Source: Cyanobacteriota bacterium SRBZ.bins.94.201705 (GTDB lineage Bacteria > Cyanobacteriota > Cyanobacteriia > Cyanobacteriales > Cyanobacteriaceae). From it: DNA of 64,000 nt. Position numbers and translations under genes: made by a program. Under the pieces are notes generated by a model. That model was not told the origin of the DNA. It searched no databases and was given only the letters and a program-made list of their open reading frames with translations. Of this stretch, positions 17,655 through 27,209 are shown piece by piece; within the stretch, counting starts at the first letter, position 1, and every line of letters begins with the position of its first letter. Where the stretch lies: contig JAUQQP010000044.1 in the NCBI GenBank assembly GCA_030549855.1, positions 370,196 to 434,195 of the forward strand, read 5' to 3'.

Positions 17655-18194
17655 ATGGCAGAATCCACCCTACTAAAGTCTCCTTCCAACACTTCCACGG
17701 AGATAGCAAACTTTTTGAGGGAACATGAGGAAATAGAAACTATTTTCCCCGTATTGATAGGATTATTAATAACAAGTCGCTTCCAATTGCGAGGCGCCAA
17801 TGCCCTACTGGTAAATTTGGGGGTGGCCACCATCTGTAGGCAATTGTTTAGAGAATTGAAAAAAAACTCTTCATCCCCAGTCTCTACCCCAGAAATATCC
17901 CAAGCTTCTCTATTAGAGAATGAGGAAGTAAGGGTAATTCATAAAATCCCGGGGAGAATCCGTTTGCGTATCCCCAGAATCAGAGAGGATGGCCTTTTTG
18001 CTAAACGACTCAAAAAACTCCTAGAAAACGAGGAGAATGTTATTGACGTCCGTATTAATCGTACAGTAGCTTCCGTGGTGATAAACTACGACACAGGGGG
18101 AAGCACAGAAATAGAATTAGGTTTGCGGTTGATGAAGATTATTGAGAAAGCAAAACAGGACAACCACTCCCAATCCCACTCGGAGGTTGAATAG
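17655..18194 (+). CDS. HMA2-domain protein
   Basis: The 179-residue product has an N-terminal helical part with a hydrophobic stretch (residues about 30-60) and a C-terminal ferredoxin-like HMA2 domain beginning VRVIHKIPGRIRLRIPRI. HMA2 domains resemble heavy-metal-associated domains but lack the CxxC metal site, and indeed no CxxC is present here. The GGAGGAGAAG site before the ATG is strong. It ends 4 nt before the P-type ATPase gene, which starts with a related HSVRGRVRLRIANL segment, so the two probably work together. Confidence 0.78.
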   Translation: MAESTLLKSPSNTSTEIANFLREHEEIETIFPVLIGLLITSRFQLRGANALLVNLGVATICRQLFRELKKNSSSPVSTPEISQASLLENEEVRVIHKIPGRIRLRIPRIREDGLFAKRLKKLLENEENVIDVRINRTVASVVINYDTGGSTEIELGLRLMKIIEKAKQDNHSQSHSEVE

Positions 18195-18198
18195 GGCA

Positions 18199-20304
18199 AT
18201 GGTAGCGGTTAATTATACTGTCATTCACAGTGTCAGGGGGAGAGTTAGACTAAGGATAGCCAATCTCAACAAAAATGTAGAAGCAAGGCTGGCAAAACGC
18301 CTATCAAAAATAATAGGGGTGGAAACCTATCGTTTCAACCATGCCGCATCTTGTCTTGTGATTCGCTATACCCCCCATCTTCCCCTGACAAGTCTTTTGG
18401 ACTTACTATTTGCCCAGGGACCACCACAACAGTATAACACTGACAAAAGAAAAATTCAAGGGGTGCCGCGGGAAGAGAAGAGGAAAAGGAGAATTCCAAA
18501 GAATAGTCTCAGCCTGCCACTGATTGCCATAGCCTTAGCTTGTCTAACCACTCGTTATCCCCCCCCTGTATTCAGGTGGCTAGCCAGAGGCGTCTTGATA
18601 ATGGCCGCCTTGCCAGTAGCACAAAGAGCGGTAAAAGGTATTATAAAGGGTAAATTAAACATTGACTGTCTGGATTTGCTGGCAATTGGATTCAGTAGTT
18701 TACAGGGGAAAATCTTAACCCCCGCTTTAGTCATAACCCTCCACCAGTTAGGAGACTTGATTCGGGAATACACTGCCCGGGCTACTGCCCAAAAAACTGC
18801 TAGTCTATTAGATAGTATAGGCAAAGAGGCCTGGGTGGAAAGGGAAGGCCGAATCGTCAAAATCTCCAGCGAAAAGGTTGCTGTTGGAGAAATAGTCATT
18901 GTCTACCCCGGTGAGAGAATCCCTGTGGATGGATTTGTAATTTCGGGGGAAGCAAGCGTAAATCAAAGCCAGCTAACAGGGGAGTCAATGCCTATAATTG
19001 TCCAGAGGGGGAGTTATGTATACGCCTCTACCTTAGTACAATGGGGGAAATTGAAAATTAGGGCGGAAAGAGTGGCAAATCAAACTCGGGCGGCAGCTAC
19101 TATTCAACTTCTACTTCATGCCCCCGTCCATGATACCAGAATGGCCAACTATGCTGCTATTGTTGCCGAAAAACTCCTCCTGCCCAGTTTACTATTAGCC
19201 ATATTGGTTTTAATAATCACCAAAGATGCCACCAGGGCAGCCTCTATTCTAACTCTGGATTTTATCACTGGCATAAGGGTATCTATTCCCACGGCCTTCT
19301 TAGTGGCACTAAACCATACCACCCGTCATGGGGCATTAGTAAAAAGTGGACGGGCCTTGGAATTGCTGTCCCAAATTGATACCATTATCTTTGATAAAAC
19401 AGGTACCCTTACGGAGGGGAAAGTTAAGATAGTTGGGGTAAGCCCCGTGAGTGATAAAATAACCTCCAAAAGACTGCTACAATTGGCAGCCTCTGCTGAA
19501 CAACGAATCAACCACCCCCTAGCCAAGGCCATTGTGGAATACAGTCAGCAAGAGGGAGTGGAAATTCTGCCAACAGAAGAATGGAGTTATCAGGTAGGGG
19601 GAGGCATTGTAGCCACTATAGATGGTGTGGAGGTTTTAGTCGGCAGTGAGAGATTTTTACGCACCCGAGGAGTCGCCATTGAAACTCCCCCCACCAATGG
19701 GGCGGTATGTATAGCCGCCGGTGGGGAATTGCTAGGCTATATTGAGTATAACGACCCTCTCCGAAAAGACACTATACCCCTATTGTCATCCTTAGAACAG
19801 TATAACATCCAAGTGCATCTTTTAACAGGGGATAATCAGAACAGGGCCTTGGAAGTAGCAAATATTGTTGGCATCCCCACCGAGAGGGTTTACGCAGAGG
19901 CCTTTCCCGAAGACAAAGCCAAAATAGTCTGCCACCTGCACCAAGAAGGGAAAGTGGTTGCCTTTGTGGGGGATGGTTTAAATGATGCCGCCGCCTTAGC
20001 CTACGCCGATGTTTCTGTTTCCTTCGCCTCCGCTTCCCACATTGCCCTGGATACTGCTGACGTAGTACTAATGGACGACAAACTTTTAGCCCTCAGAGAC
20101 GCCATCGCTATTGCCAAGGAAACCCGGAGTTTGATTGAGCAAAACATTGTATTAGTGGTGGTGCCCAATTTCATTGCCCTGGTTTTTGCCTGTACAGTGG
20201 GCATAAATCCCCTTATTGCCACCCTTATCCACAATGGTACAGCTATTCTAGCGGGCCTTAACAGTTTACGTCCCCTTCTGCCACACCTCCAAGAAAGGAT
20301 ATAA
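18199..20304 (+). CDS. P1B-like heavy-metal P-type ATPase without CPx
   Basis: The 701-residue product has an N-terminal HMA2-like domain (residues 3-75), an actuator domain with LTGESMP (near 260), the phosphorylation site FDKTGTLTEG (near 398), the P1B hallmark INHPLAKAIV and the hinge GDGLNDAAALAYADV. The membrane helix that carries CPC, SPC or CPH in P1B pumps instead reads LTLDFITGIRVSIPTAF, with no Cys, so the transported ion is not predictable from known classes. The ATG at 18199 is preferred to an upstream in-frame start at 18142 that overlaps the HMA2 gene. Neighbours suggest a transition metal. Confidence 0.85.
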   Translation: MVAVNYTVIHSVRGRVRLRIANLNKNVEARLAKRLSKIIGVETYRFNHAASCLVIRYTPHLPLTSLLDLLFAQGPPQQYNTDKRKIQGVPREEKRKRRIPKNSLSLPLIAIALACLTTRYPPPVFRWLARGVLIMAALPVAQRAVKGIIKGKLNIDCLDLLAIGFSSLQGKILTPALVITLHQLGDLIREYTARATAQKTASLLDSIGKEAWVEREGRIVKISSEKVAVGEIVIVYPGERIPVDGFVISGEASVNQSQLTGESMPIIVQRGSYVYASTLVQWGKLKIRAERVANQTRAAATIQLLLHAPVHDTRMANYAAIVAEKLLLPSLLLAILVLIITKDATRAASILTLDFITGIRVSIPTAFLVALNHTTRHGALVKSGRALELLSQIDTIIFDKTGTLTEGKVKIVGVSPVSDKITSKRLLQLAASAEQRINHPLAKAIVEYSQQEGVEILPTEEWSYQVGGGIVATIDGVEVLVGSERFLRTRGVAIETPPTNGAVCIAAGGELLGYIEYNDPLRKDTIPLLSSLEQYNIQVHLLTGDNQNRALEVANIVGIPTERVYAEAFPEDKAKIVCHLHQEGKVVAFVGDGLNDAAALAYADVSVSFASASHIALDTADVVLMDDKLLALRDAIAIAKETRSLIEQNIVLVVVPNFIALVFACTVGINPLIATLIHNGTAILAGLNSLRPLLPHLQERI

Positions 20305-20356
20305 GTGATAATTTTGTGCAATAATATAGAGCATAGTTCCCAATTGTTAGGAAGCT

Positions 20357-20566
20357 ATGTCTCTCATTCACTGGGATAAGTCGGTGTTGGCACTCCATCT
20401 GCGGGAAATGATAGAAGATAAGGGAAAGGGTGACAAAACGGCCTTGGCCGGATTGGGGGCGATTTTGCTTGGGACGGTGGTAATTCCGGCTACTGTCACC
20501 GTAGGCAAACCCATTTTGAAGAATATTATCAAAACTGCCCTATTAATAATGCAGGACTATAAATAA
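20357..20566 (+). CDS. Short DUF5132-like membrane protein
   Basis: The 69-residue product has one hydrophobic helix (ALAGLGAILLGTVVIPATV) and ends in an amphipathic segment GKPILKNIIKTALLIMQDYK. The pattern G-x-x-L-G-x-V-V-x-P and the following K-P-x-x-K resemble the 17329 gene, although it is shorter. It lies 52 nt after the ATPase gene and closes the cluster before the convergent argC gene. Confidence 0.65.
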   Translation: MSLIHWDKSVLALHLREMIEDKGKGDKTALAGLGAILLGTVVIPATVTVGKPILKNIIKTALLIMQDYK

Positions 20567-20601
20567 AAAGAGTTTTAACTTTGTTGGCCAGGGAGGGTCT
20601 G

Positions 20602-21666
20602 TTAGGGATAAAATGCTAGAGTAGGTAAACCCAACTCTTCTGGCCATCCCATCATCAAATTAAAACATTGAACTGCCTGCCCTGCCTGTCCTTTTATCAG
20701 ATTGTCAATGGCAGACATTACTATTATCCTACCAGTGCGAGGGTCCACCTCTAGGCCTATATATGCCACATTAGTGTTACAGGCCCATTTGGTTTGGGGA
20801 TAAACCCCCCTGTCTAGGATATTGACAAAAACACTGTTGCGGTAAAAGGCACGATAGATAGTAATAAGGTCGTCTGTAACTAAACCAGGGTCAGTTAGTG
20901 TACCATAGACTGTAGCGAGAATACCCCTAGGCATGGGGACTAGATGGGGTGTAAACTGAATTTTAACCTCCCGCCGTGCCAAGTCAGAGCAGACTTGTTC
21001 AATTTCTGGGGTGTGACGATGTTTGGCCACCCCATATGCCCCAAGGGAGTTATCTGCCTCCGCCAGTAGTAGATGTATTTTCGGCTGTCTGCCTCCACCA
21101 GAAGTACCGGATTTTGCGTCTATGATGATACTTTCTGGCACTACCAATCCCTGTTTTAACAGCGGCGCCAAGGCGAGTAAACTAGCAGTGGGATAGCATC
21201 CGGGGCAACCTATCAATACGCCATTTTTGATCTGTTCTCGATATAATTCTGGTAGACCATATACCGCCTTACTTGCCGTTTCCCCATCATCCCTTTCTAC
21301 ATTGTACCAGGTGGTGTAGGTTTCTAGGTCCTTAAAGCGATAATCCGCAGATAAGTCTAACACTTTGCACCCTTTTTCCAGGAGGGTAGGTGCCATTTTA
21401 CAAGCCAAGCCATTGGGAAGCCCCAAAAATACCACCTCGCAACGGGAGGCAATGGTGTCCAGGTCTATGGGCTCAATTTTCCTTTTCACCTTATGATGTA
21501 AATGGGGATACAAGTCTCCATATTCCTTACCGGCACTACTTTCCCCCCCCAAATATGTAATTTCTACCTGGGGGTGAGTTAACAAAAGACGCACCAGTTG
21601 TACTCCACCGTATCCTGACGCGCCTACAATGCCTACAGATACCTTTTTCGTGCTTGAATCACTCAT
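20602..21666 (-). CDS. argC: N-acetyl-gamma-glutamyl-phosphate reductase
   Basis: ArgC reduces N-acetylglutamyl phosphate to the semialdehyde with NADPH in arginine synthesis. The 354-residue product has the nucleotide-binding start [18 protein letters not shown], the active-site Cys in [14 protein letters not shown] (near residue 155) and [10 protein letters not shown], all diagnostic. argH lies at 47.9-49.3 kb, not adjacent, in line with scattered arginine genes in cyanobacteria. It converges with the small gene ending at 20566. Confidence 0.96.
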   Translation of the reverse strand: MSDSSTKKVSVGIVGASGYGGVQLVRLLLTHPQVEITYLGGESSAGKEYGDLYPHLHHKVKRKIEPIDLDTIASRCEVVFLGLPNGLACKMAPTLLEKGCKVLDLSADYRFKDLETYTTWYNVERDDGETASKAVYGLPELYREQIKNGVLIGCPGCYPTASLLALAPLLKQGLVVPESIIIDAKSGTSGGGRQPKIHLLLAEADNSLGAYGVAKHRHTPEIEQVCSDLARREVKIQFTPHLVPMPRGILATVYGTLTDPGLVTDDLITIYRAFYRNSVFVNILDRGVYPQTKWACNTNVAYIGLEVDPRTGRIIVMSAIDNLIKGQAGQAVQCFNLMMGWPEELGLPTLAFYP

Positions 21667-21757
21667 GGGATTATGGCAAAGACGATGGCTAATATCTTTG
21701 CTGAATTTTAATATGAAACCCTCCTGATTTGATCTGTTTTACCTGTTAATTTTTCTT

Positions 21758-23278
21758 CTAAAACAGCTTCCACCACAGGCGACTGCCATCGGGAAAAGTG
21801 GTAAAAGCGTTTACTTTGGCCTTTTTTAGTTGTTCCCGGTTTATTTTCGCATTTTTCAGGTTAGCCCCGCAGAAATTAGCATTGGTGACATCGGCATTGG
21901 TAAAATCAGCACTAGTCAGATCTGCTCCCTTGAAATTAGCATTTTGGAGGTTACTTTTGACAAAATAGGCCTGTGCTAGATTGGCTTTGCTAAAATTAGT
22001 ATTGGTCAAGTTAGCCCCGTAGAAATTCCCCTGACACGCCTGGACTTGACTTAAATTGGCATCTTGAAGAGAACTGTAGCGAAATATACATCTGTTCAGT
22101 TTTTCTCCCTCAAGATTTAAACCCTGTAAATCCTGTTCACTAAAGTCCTTTTTGCCATTCCTTAATGCGGTGATAAATCTTTCTTCATCCCATTTTATTG
22201 CTATTTTTTTCCCTGTCTCTTTTCGTTTTTCTATGGCCTTCTTTAATTGTTCCTCCGGTGATATAGTTTTGCTTATTTCCGTGTTGGGATTACTAGCAAC
22301 ACTAATATCCGTCTTAGGCAGAGAAGTTATACCGGTATTCATTCCAGACTTAGGAATTTGCACCAAAATCCCCTCCATATTTTCAATACCTAAATCCTCC
22401 ATTAACTGCTCAACATTTCTGTAACGCTCCCTTGTATTAATAGCCAGCATTTTTTCGAGTATCCTCACCATTTTATCACTTAAGGATACCTCATTTTGCC
22501 ATAACAATTCGCCGGTATCTGGGTGAATAGGGAAATTCTTAGGAGACTTTCCAGTTAATAGATAAAGACAAGTGGCACCGAGGGCATAAATATCACTAGC
22601 ATAAACTGGACGCATGGCCAATTGTTCAGGGGGGGCATAACCCATAGTACCCACAGAAAACTTAGTTAACGCCGTTTGGCCATAGGTTTTTGCCAGTTGA
22701 GTATTTACCTCGTCCTTCACTGCCCCGAAGTCTATTAGCACCAATTTACCATCTTTTTTTCGTCTTAAAATGTTAGCAGGTTTGATGTCTCGGTGGATAA
22801 TTTTCTGGGAATGAATGTATTGAATAACGGGAGTAATTTCCGCTAAAAATCTCCTTAAAGCTAACTCTCCATACACCCCTTCTTCCTTGACTTCTTTTTG
22901 TAAGTTTTGGCCATTTATTAATTCCTGAATCAGATAAAAATGCCCATTTTCTTCAAAGTAATCAAAGAGACGAGGTATTTGGGGGTGACTAATTTGTCCT
23001 AAAATTTTCGCCTCCCTTTCAAACAAACTAAGGGCGGTTTTAAAAGCCTGGGGGTCATCTGTATTTGGTCGTAATTGTTTGATAACACAAAGAGGGTTAC
23101 CCGTGATAGTTAAATCCACACCAATAAAGGTAGCGCCAAAACCACCCCTTCCTAAAACTTTTATGGCCCTATAACGATTTTTTAAAATGAGACTCCAGCC
23201 GCAGGTATAACACTTTTTCAGTTTAGGGTGATTTTTGGGTTGGGGGCAGTTGGGATTGAGGCAGTAACTAATAATCAT
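21758..23278 (-). CDS. spkB: Ser/Thr protein kinase with pentapeptide repeats
   Basis: The 506-residue product starts with a zinc-ribbon-like Cys motif (YCLNPNCPQPKNHPKLKKCYTC). A complete Hanks-type kinase domain follows: P-loop LGRGGFGATF, catalytic loop HRDIKPANIL, DFGAV and GTMGYAPPEQ. After a linker come about a dozen A(D/N)Lxx pentapeptide repeats (residues about 380-490). This architecture matches SpkB of Synechocystis, a kinase tied there to oxidative stress and motility. It is monocistronic and has no membrane segment. Confidence 0.88.
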   Translation of the reverse strand: MIISYCLNPNCPQPKNHPKLKKCYTCGWSLILKNRYRAIKVLGRGGFGATFIGVDLTITGNPLCVIKQLRPNTDDPQAFKTALSLFEREAKILGQISHPQIPRLFDYFEENGHFYLIQELINGQNLQKEVKEEGVYGELALRRFLAEITPVIQYIHSQKIIHRDIKPANILRRKKDGKLVLIDFGAVKDEVNTQLAKTYGQTALTKFSVGTMGYAPPEQLAMRPVYASDIYALGATCLYLLTGKSPKNFPIHPDTGELLWQNEVSLSDKMVRILEKMLAINTRERYRNVEQLMEDLGIENMEGILVQIPKSGMNTGITSLPKTDISVASNPNTEISKTISPEEQLKKAIEKRKETGKKIAIKWDEERFITALRNGKKDFSEQDLQGLNLEGEKLNRCIFRYSSLQDANLSQVQACQGNFYGANLTNTNFSKANLAQAYFVKSNLQNANFKGADLTSADFTNADVTNANFCGANLKNAKINREQLKKAKVNAFTTFPDGSRLWWKLF

Positions 23279-23493
23279 GGGTGTGTGAAGAAATAATCGG
23301 TAAATTCATTCAAAAGACTGGTGAGGTAAAAAGCCAGTTTTAACAATTGTCAAAAACAGTAAAATCCTGTTGTTAATGCACCTATTATAGCCCTCTGTAT
23401 GATATTAACAATGTTAGCTAGGTAATATAGACAGACAAAGTGCCTCACACCCCCTTAAAACTAGGCAAGATAAATAATACCCACTTTCATTAT

Positions 23494-24381
23494 ATGCGAT
23501 TTGATTTTTACACTCTGGACGTATTTGCCAATCGGGTTTTTTGTGGAAATCAACTAGCAGTTTTCCCTTCCGCCGAAGGCTTAGACACAGAAACAATGGC
23601 AAAAATTGCGAGGGAATTCAACTTCTCAGAGACTGCTTTTGTTTTTCCTCCTGTGGACAGATATGCCGATTATCTAGTACGTATTTTCACCCCCGGCGGC
23701 GAAATCCCCTTTGCAGGACATCCTACCATCGGCAGTGCTTTTTTGTTGGCCAGCCTTGACAAATCTAAGGCCACAAAACTGATTTTGGAGGAAAAAATAG
23801 GACTGGTGCCAGTGGAAGTCCATAGACAGGGAGAAAAGGTAATAGCAGCCCAATTGACTACACCTAGTATTCCCAAATTCCTGGAATATTTACCACCCCG
23901 GGAAACACTGGCAGGGACAATCTGTCTTTCCCAAGAAGACTTACACCCCCATTTTCCCCCTCAGGCAGTAGCCTCCGGCTTGCCCTTTCTGATTATACCC
24001 CTTGCCAGTAAGTCTGCCCTTGCCCATGCCAGAATCAATTATCCCCTATGGCAGGAAATACTAGCCCCATCTCCTGCCCCTCACATTTATCCTTGTGTTC
24101 CTCTGAGTGACAAACAATGGCAAGTACGGATGTTTGCACCTCTACTGAATATACCAGAAGATCCGGCCACAGGCTCAGCGGCCAGTGCCTTTGGTGCCTA
24201 TTTAGCCCAACTACAGCCGGAAACAGATGGTACATGGGAGTGGCAAATCAGTCAGGGGGTGGAGATGGAAAGGCCAAGTCAAATTACGGTGATTGCTACT
24301 AAACAGGCAGGACAAATAAGAGATATAAAGGTAAGAGGAGAATGTGTTATTGTCAGCCACGGGACTTTCCACCTAGACTGA
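23494..24381 (+). CDS. PhzF-family isomerase-like protein
   Basis: The 295-residue product begins RFDFYTLDVFANRVFCGNQLAV, the PhzF N-terminal signature. It contains NFSETAFVFPP with the conserved Glu, RIFTPGGEIPFAGHPTIGSA and, in the second half, DPATGSAASAFGAYL. PhzF proteins have a diaminopimelate-epimerase-like fold; apart from true phenazine PhzF their substrates are mostly unknown. No phenazine genes are nearby, so a phenazine role is unlikely. An upstream in-frame GTG (23440) was rejected because the family starts at the RFDFYTLD segment. Confidence 0.88.
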   Translation: MRFDFYTLDVFANRVFCGNQLAVFPSAEGLDTETMAKIAREFNFSETAFVFPPVDRYADYLVRIFTPGGEIPFAGHPTIGSAFLLASLDKSKATKLILEEKIGLVPVEVHRQGEKVIAAQLTTPSIPKFLEYLPPRETLAGTICLSQEDLHPHFPPQAVASGLPFLIIPLASKSALAHARINYPLWQEILAPSPAPHIYPCVPLSDKQWQVRMFAPLLNIPEDPATGSAASAFGAYLAQLQPETDGTWEWQISQGVEMERPSQITVIATKQAGQIRDIKVRGECVIVSHGTFHLD

Positions 24382-24420
24382 GGGGATAAAATAGAGGTAA
24401 ACACAAGAATAGGAGGTAGT

Positions 24421-25149
24421 ATGGCTACAACCAGCGACTTCAGACAAGCCATTGAAAAGGCAAAAAACCGCGCCCTAGTGGGCCCCAATGTGATAGATAA
24501 AGCCCTACCCTATCTAGGAGGGGGATTAGTGCTGACTGCGGTGGGCGTTTATGGAGGCTTGGGCATAATCCAATCCAACCCTAGTCTCTTCATGTCCACC
24601 TTCTGGCTGGCTATCATTGCCGAGTGTATCCTCTTCTTCATCGCCAGTGGGGTTGCCGATAGGGGGAATAACGCCAATGCCTTGCCTCTTCTTGCCCTCT
24701 ATAGTACCCTTAGTGGTTATACCCTTAGTGGTATTGTGTTTGTAGCCCTAGGCACTGAGGGAGTTGGTTTTAACGGGGTTGCCCTTGCCGCCCTCAGTTG
24801 TGGAATCACTTTTGTAATAGCAAGAAACATAGGAACCAATTTGAGTGAGGAAGACGGGTTAGCCTTGGGCACCACCATAAGACTGGGGATGGTGGCCCTT
24901 CTCGTAGTACTGTTGCTACAGTTGGTATTATCCTTTTTTGGCATTTACACCCCCAGTTGGTTAGAGGTAGGGATTTCCGGATTTGGTGTGCTTTTGTTCG
25001 TGGGGGCTTCTGTGGTAGACTTCTATGTACTACCCAGAGCTTACAGAGACGACCAGTACTTAAGTGTGGCCCTCTCCATGTATTTAACCTACATCAACCT
25101 CTTTATCTTCATTCTCCGTCTCCTCATTGCCTTAAATCGTCGTGACTAG
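24421..25149 (+). CDS. Bax inhibitor-1-like (BI-1/YccA) membrane protein
   Basis: The 242-residue product has seven hydrophobic segments and the BI-1 pattern: a cytosolic N-terminus, paired helices with SGVADRGNNANALPLLALYS, SGYTLSGIVFVALG and a C-terminal LSMYLTYINLFIFILRLL. The late Asp in VDFYVLPRAYRDD may correspond to the Asp switch of the calcium-leak members. The role in bacteria is unsettled (possible Ca2+ leak or protease interaction). The start has a good AGGAGG site. It converges with ilvH. Confidence 0.85.
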   Translation: MATTSDFRQAIEKAKNRALVGPNVIDKALPYLGGGLVLTAVGVYGGLGIIQSNPSLFMSTFWLAIIAECILFFIASGVADRGNNANALPLLALYSTLSGYTLSGIVFVALGTEGVGFNGVALAALSCGITFVIARNIGTNLSEEDGLALGTTIRLGMVALLVVLLLQLVLSFFGIYTPSWLEVGISGFGVLLFVGASVVDFYVLPRAYRDDQYLSVALSMYLTYINLFIFILRLLIALNRRD

Positions 25150-25205
25150 TGACTAGTAGCGAGAAAATTGCGGGTAAGAGTGCCCCCTTTTTCCTCTTAC
25201 CCTTT

Positions 25206-25739
25206 TTAGTTGGCGGAGACTTTGCCCACGGAGTCCAGGGTTTTGAGGTATTCCGTGTTGACGCCAGACTCCCTGACGAGGGCGATTTTACCGGTGCGGG
25301 CAATTTCTTTAATGCCAAACTTTGTTAACATGGAGATAATGGCCACCATCTTCCCTGGATCTCCCACTACTTCCAGGGTTAGGGTATCCTCAGATATATC
25401 TACCACCTTAGCCCTAAATATCTGAACTATTTGTAAGACTTCTCCCCGATTGCTGCTGTTGGCATGGACTTTTACCAACATCAACTCCCTTTCCACACAG
25501 GGCACTTCTGTTATATCCGACACCTTGATTACATTTATCAGCTTGTTCAACTGTTTAGTCAACTGTTCAATAGTCCTCTCGTCTCCCGGGACTACCATTG
25601 TGATACGAGAAATCCCCTCTTGTTCGGCAGGTCCAACCGCCAGACTCTCGATATTATAGCCTCTACGGGCAAATAAGCCGGCGATTCTTGTCAATACCCC
25701 TGCCTCGTCCTCTACCAAAACTGACAGTGTGTGTTTCAT
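25206..25739 (-). CDS. ilvH: Acetolactate synthase small subunit
   Basis: The regulatory subunit of acetohydroxyacid synthase confers valine feedback and raises activity of IlvB. The 177-residue product begins [27 protein letters not shown], a classic ACT domain. It contains [22 protein letters not shown] and the C-terminal domain ending [12 protein letters not shown]. Length fits the single-ACT-pair type. Its catalytic partner ilvB lies at 41.4 kb, so the two subunits are encoded 16 kb apart. Confidence 0.95.
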   Translation of the reverse strand: MKHTLSVLVEDEAGVLTRIAGLFARRGYNIESLAVGPAEQEGISRITMVVPGDERTIEQLTKQLNKLINVIKVSDITEVPCVERELMLVKVHANSSNRGEVLQIVQIFRAKVVDISEDTLTLEVVGDPGKMVAIISMLTKFGIKEIARTGKIALVRESGVNTEYLKTLDSVGKVSAN

Positions 25740-25848
25740 TTATAGCTACAAAAAGATAAGGGTCTACAATAACAACGATAAAACAAATCGCGGCCCAGAG
25801 GTCATAGGAGAAAAAAATGCCCCCCGGGGAGACTGGTGTAAATTTTCT

Positions 25849-27024
25849 TTAAGAACGAAGTTGGGCAGTGGTAATATTGAGCTCTAACTGTCGGTCATTG
25901 CGGATGACAGTAAACCGGAGAGTCTGATTGATTTTAGTTCTTTCTACCAGTCGTTGTAATTGGGTGGCGTCCTTAATAGGCTGACCGTCCACTTTTATTA
26001 TCACATCCCCACGACGCATACCGCCAGCCTGGGCAGGGGAATCCGGCAACACGTTGACTACTAAAATCCCTTCTATTTCTGGCAGGTAGAAGCTGGCATT
26101 TGGATCTTGGTTATTCTGACGGGCCAATTCTGGTGTAAGATTTACCATTTGAATGCCGATGTAGGGGTGTGGCACTTGTCTACCAGCAGCCAGAATAGGG
26201 GTTAACTCCTTAGCCTTATTGATGGGGATGGCAAAACCAATACCGGTAGCATCGGCGCGAATAGCAGTGTTAATGCCGATCACTTCTCCCCAGGCATTTA
26301 ACAATGGCCCTCCTGAATTGCCGGGATTAATTGCCGCATCGGTTTGGAGGAAATCAATCCTCTTGTCTAGAATCCCCACTTGGGAAGAGGGGCGATTGAG
26401 GGTACTAATAATCCCCAAGGTGACTGTGTTATCAAGTCCTACAGGGTTACCTACGGCAATAGCCCAATCTCCCACTTTAACTTTATCAGAATCTCCCAGC
26501 ACAGCCACAGGCAATTTTTGCCCCTGGGGGTTTATCTTGACTACGGCCAAATCAGTGACGTCGTCTTTACCCAAGACTGTGCCTTGAAACTTTCTCCCAT
26601 CTTTAAGTGTCACAGTCACCCTGTCTGCCCCACTTACCACATGGGCATTAGTCAGAATAATACCATTTTTGTCAATAATAAAACCAGAACCCAACCCCTG
26701 TACTACTCTTTCCCTAGGAATCAAAGTCCGAAATCTATCTCCGAAGAATTGGCGGAAAAAGGGATCATCCAAGAAGGGATCTAAAGCCGGACGAAAAGTT
26801 ATAATCTTTTCTGTGTCAATGCGTACCACTGCATCTCCTGTCCTTGCCACCGCCCTAGTGACAAAACTTTCTTCCGAAAGAGGGATGTTACGTTGAGCAA
26901 CAGTATTTTCATCTACCAAGGCTTGGGCGGTTAAATGACTCATTCCCCCAAAAGCCAATCCCATCCCCACCAGCAAAGCCAAGAGATGGGAGACAAGCTG
27001 ACGCAAGGGTTTAGCAATCCTCAT
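25849..27024 (-). CDS. Deg/HtrA-type serine protease
   Basis: The 391-residue product has an N-terminal signal/membrane segment (LVSHLLALLVGMGLAFGGM) and a trypsin-like domain with His in LTNAHVV, Asp in TDLAVV and Ser in AAINPGNSGGPL. One PDZ domain follows (VNVLPDSPAQAGGMRRGDVI). It is probably periplasmic or thylakoid-lumenal and degrades or refolds damaged proteins. Cyanobacteria carry three paralogues (HtrA, HhoA, HhoB); the sequence is nearest the HhoA/HhoB type in my judgement, but I do not assign one. It stands alone upstream of apcF, divergently oriented. Confidence 0.92.
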   Translation of the reverse strand: MRIAKPLRQLVSHLLALLVGMGLAFGGMSHLTAQALVDENTVAQRNIPLSEESFVTRAVARTGDAVVRIDTEKIITFRPALDPFLDDPFFRQFFGDRFRTLIPRERVVQGLGSGFIIDKNGIILTNAHVVSGADRVTVTLKDGRKFQGTVLGKDDVTDLAVVKINPQGQKLPVAVLGDSDKVKVGDWAIAVGNPVGLDNTVTLGIISTLNRPSSQVGILDKRIDFLQTDAAINPGNSGGPLLNAWGEVIGINTAIRADATGIGFAIPINKAKELTPILAAGRQVPHPYIGIQMVNLTPELARQNNQDPNASFYLPEIEGILVVNVLPDSPAQAGGMRRGDVIIKVDGQPIKDATQLQRLVERTKINQTLRFTVIRNDRQLELNITTAQLRS

Positions 27025-27209
27025 GGCCTTTTAGCATGATGTAAAGATTTTATACTTTTCTTAATCAAGAGACGCCAATAAATAAGATAATGGTTTCGCT
27101 GTCCATATCATTTACCATTCTAAGATATAGACAATGGCAGCCCCAGTGGGGGAGAGGCCGAGTTTTTAAAATTAATTATTTTCTAGTCATCGGATAGGGA
27201 GAAAAAAAA

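Noticed and set aside
23494-24381. Phenazine biosynthesis locus
   Set aside because: Only a PhzF-fold protein is present; such proteins are widespread without phenazine genes.
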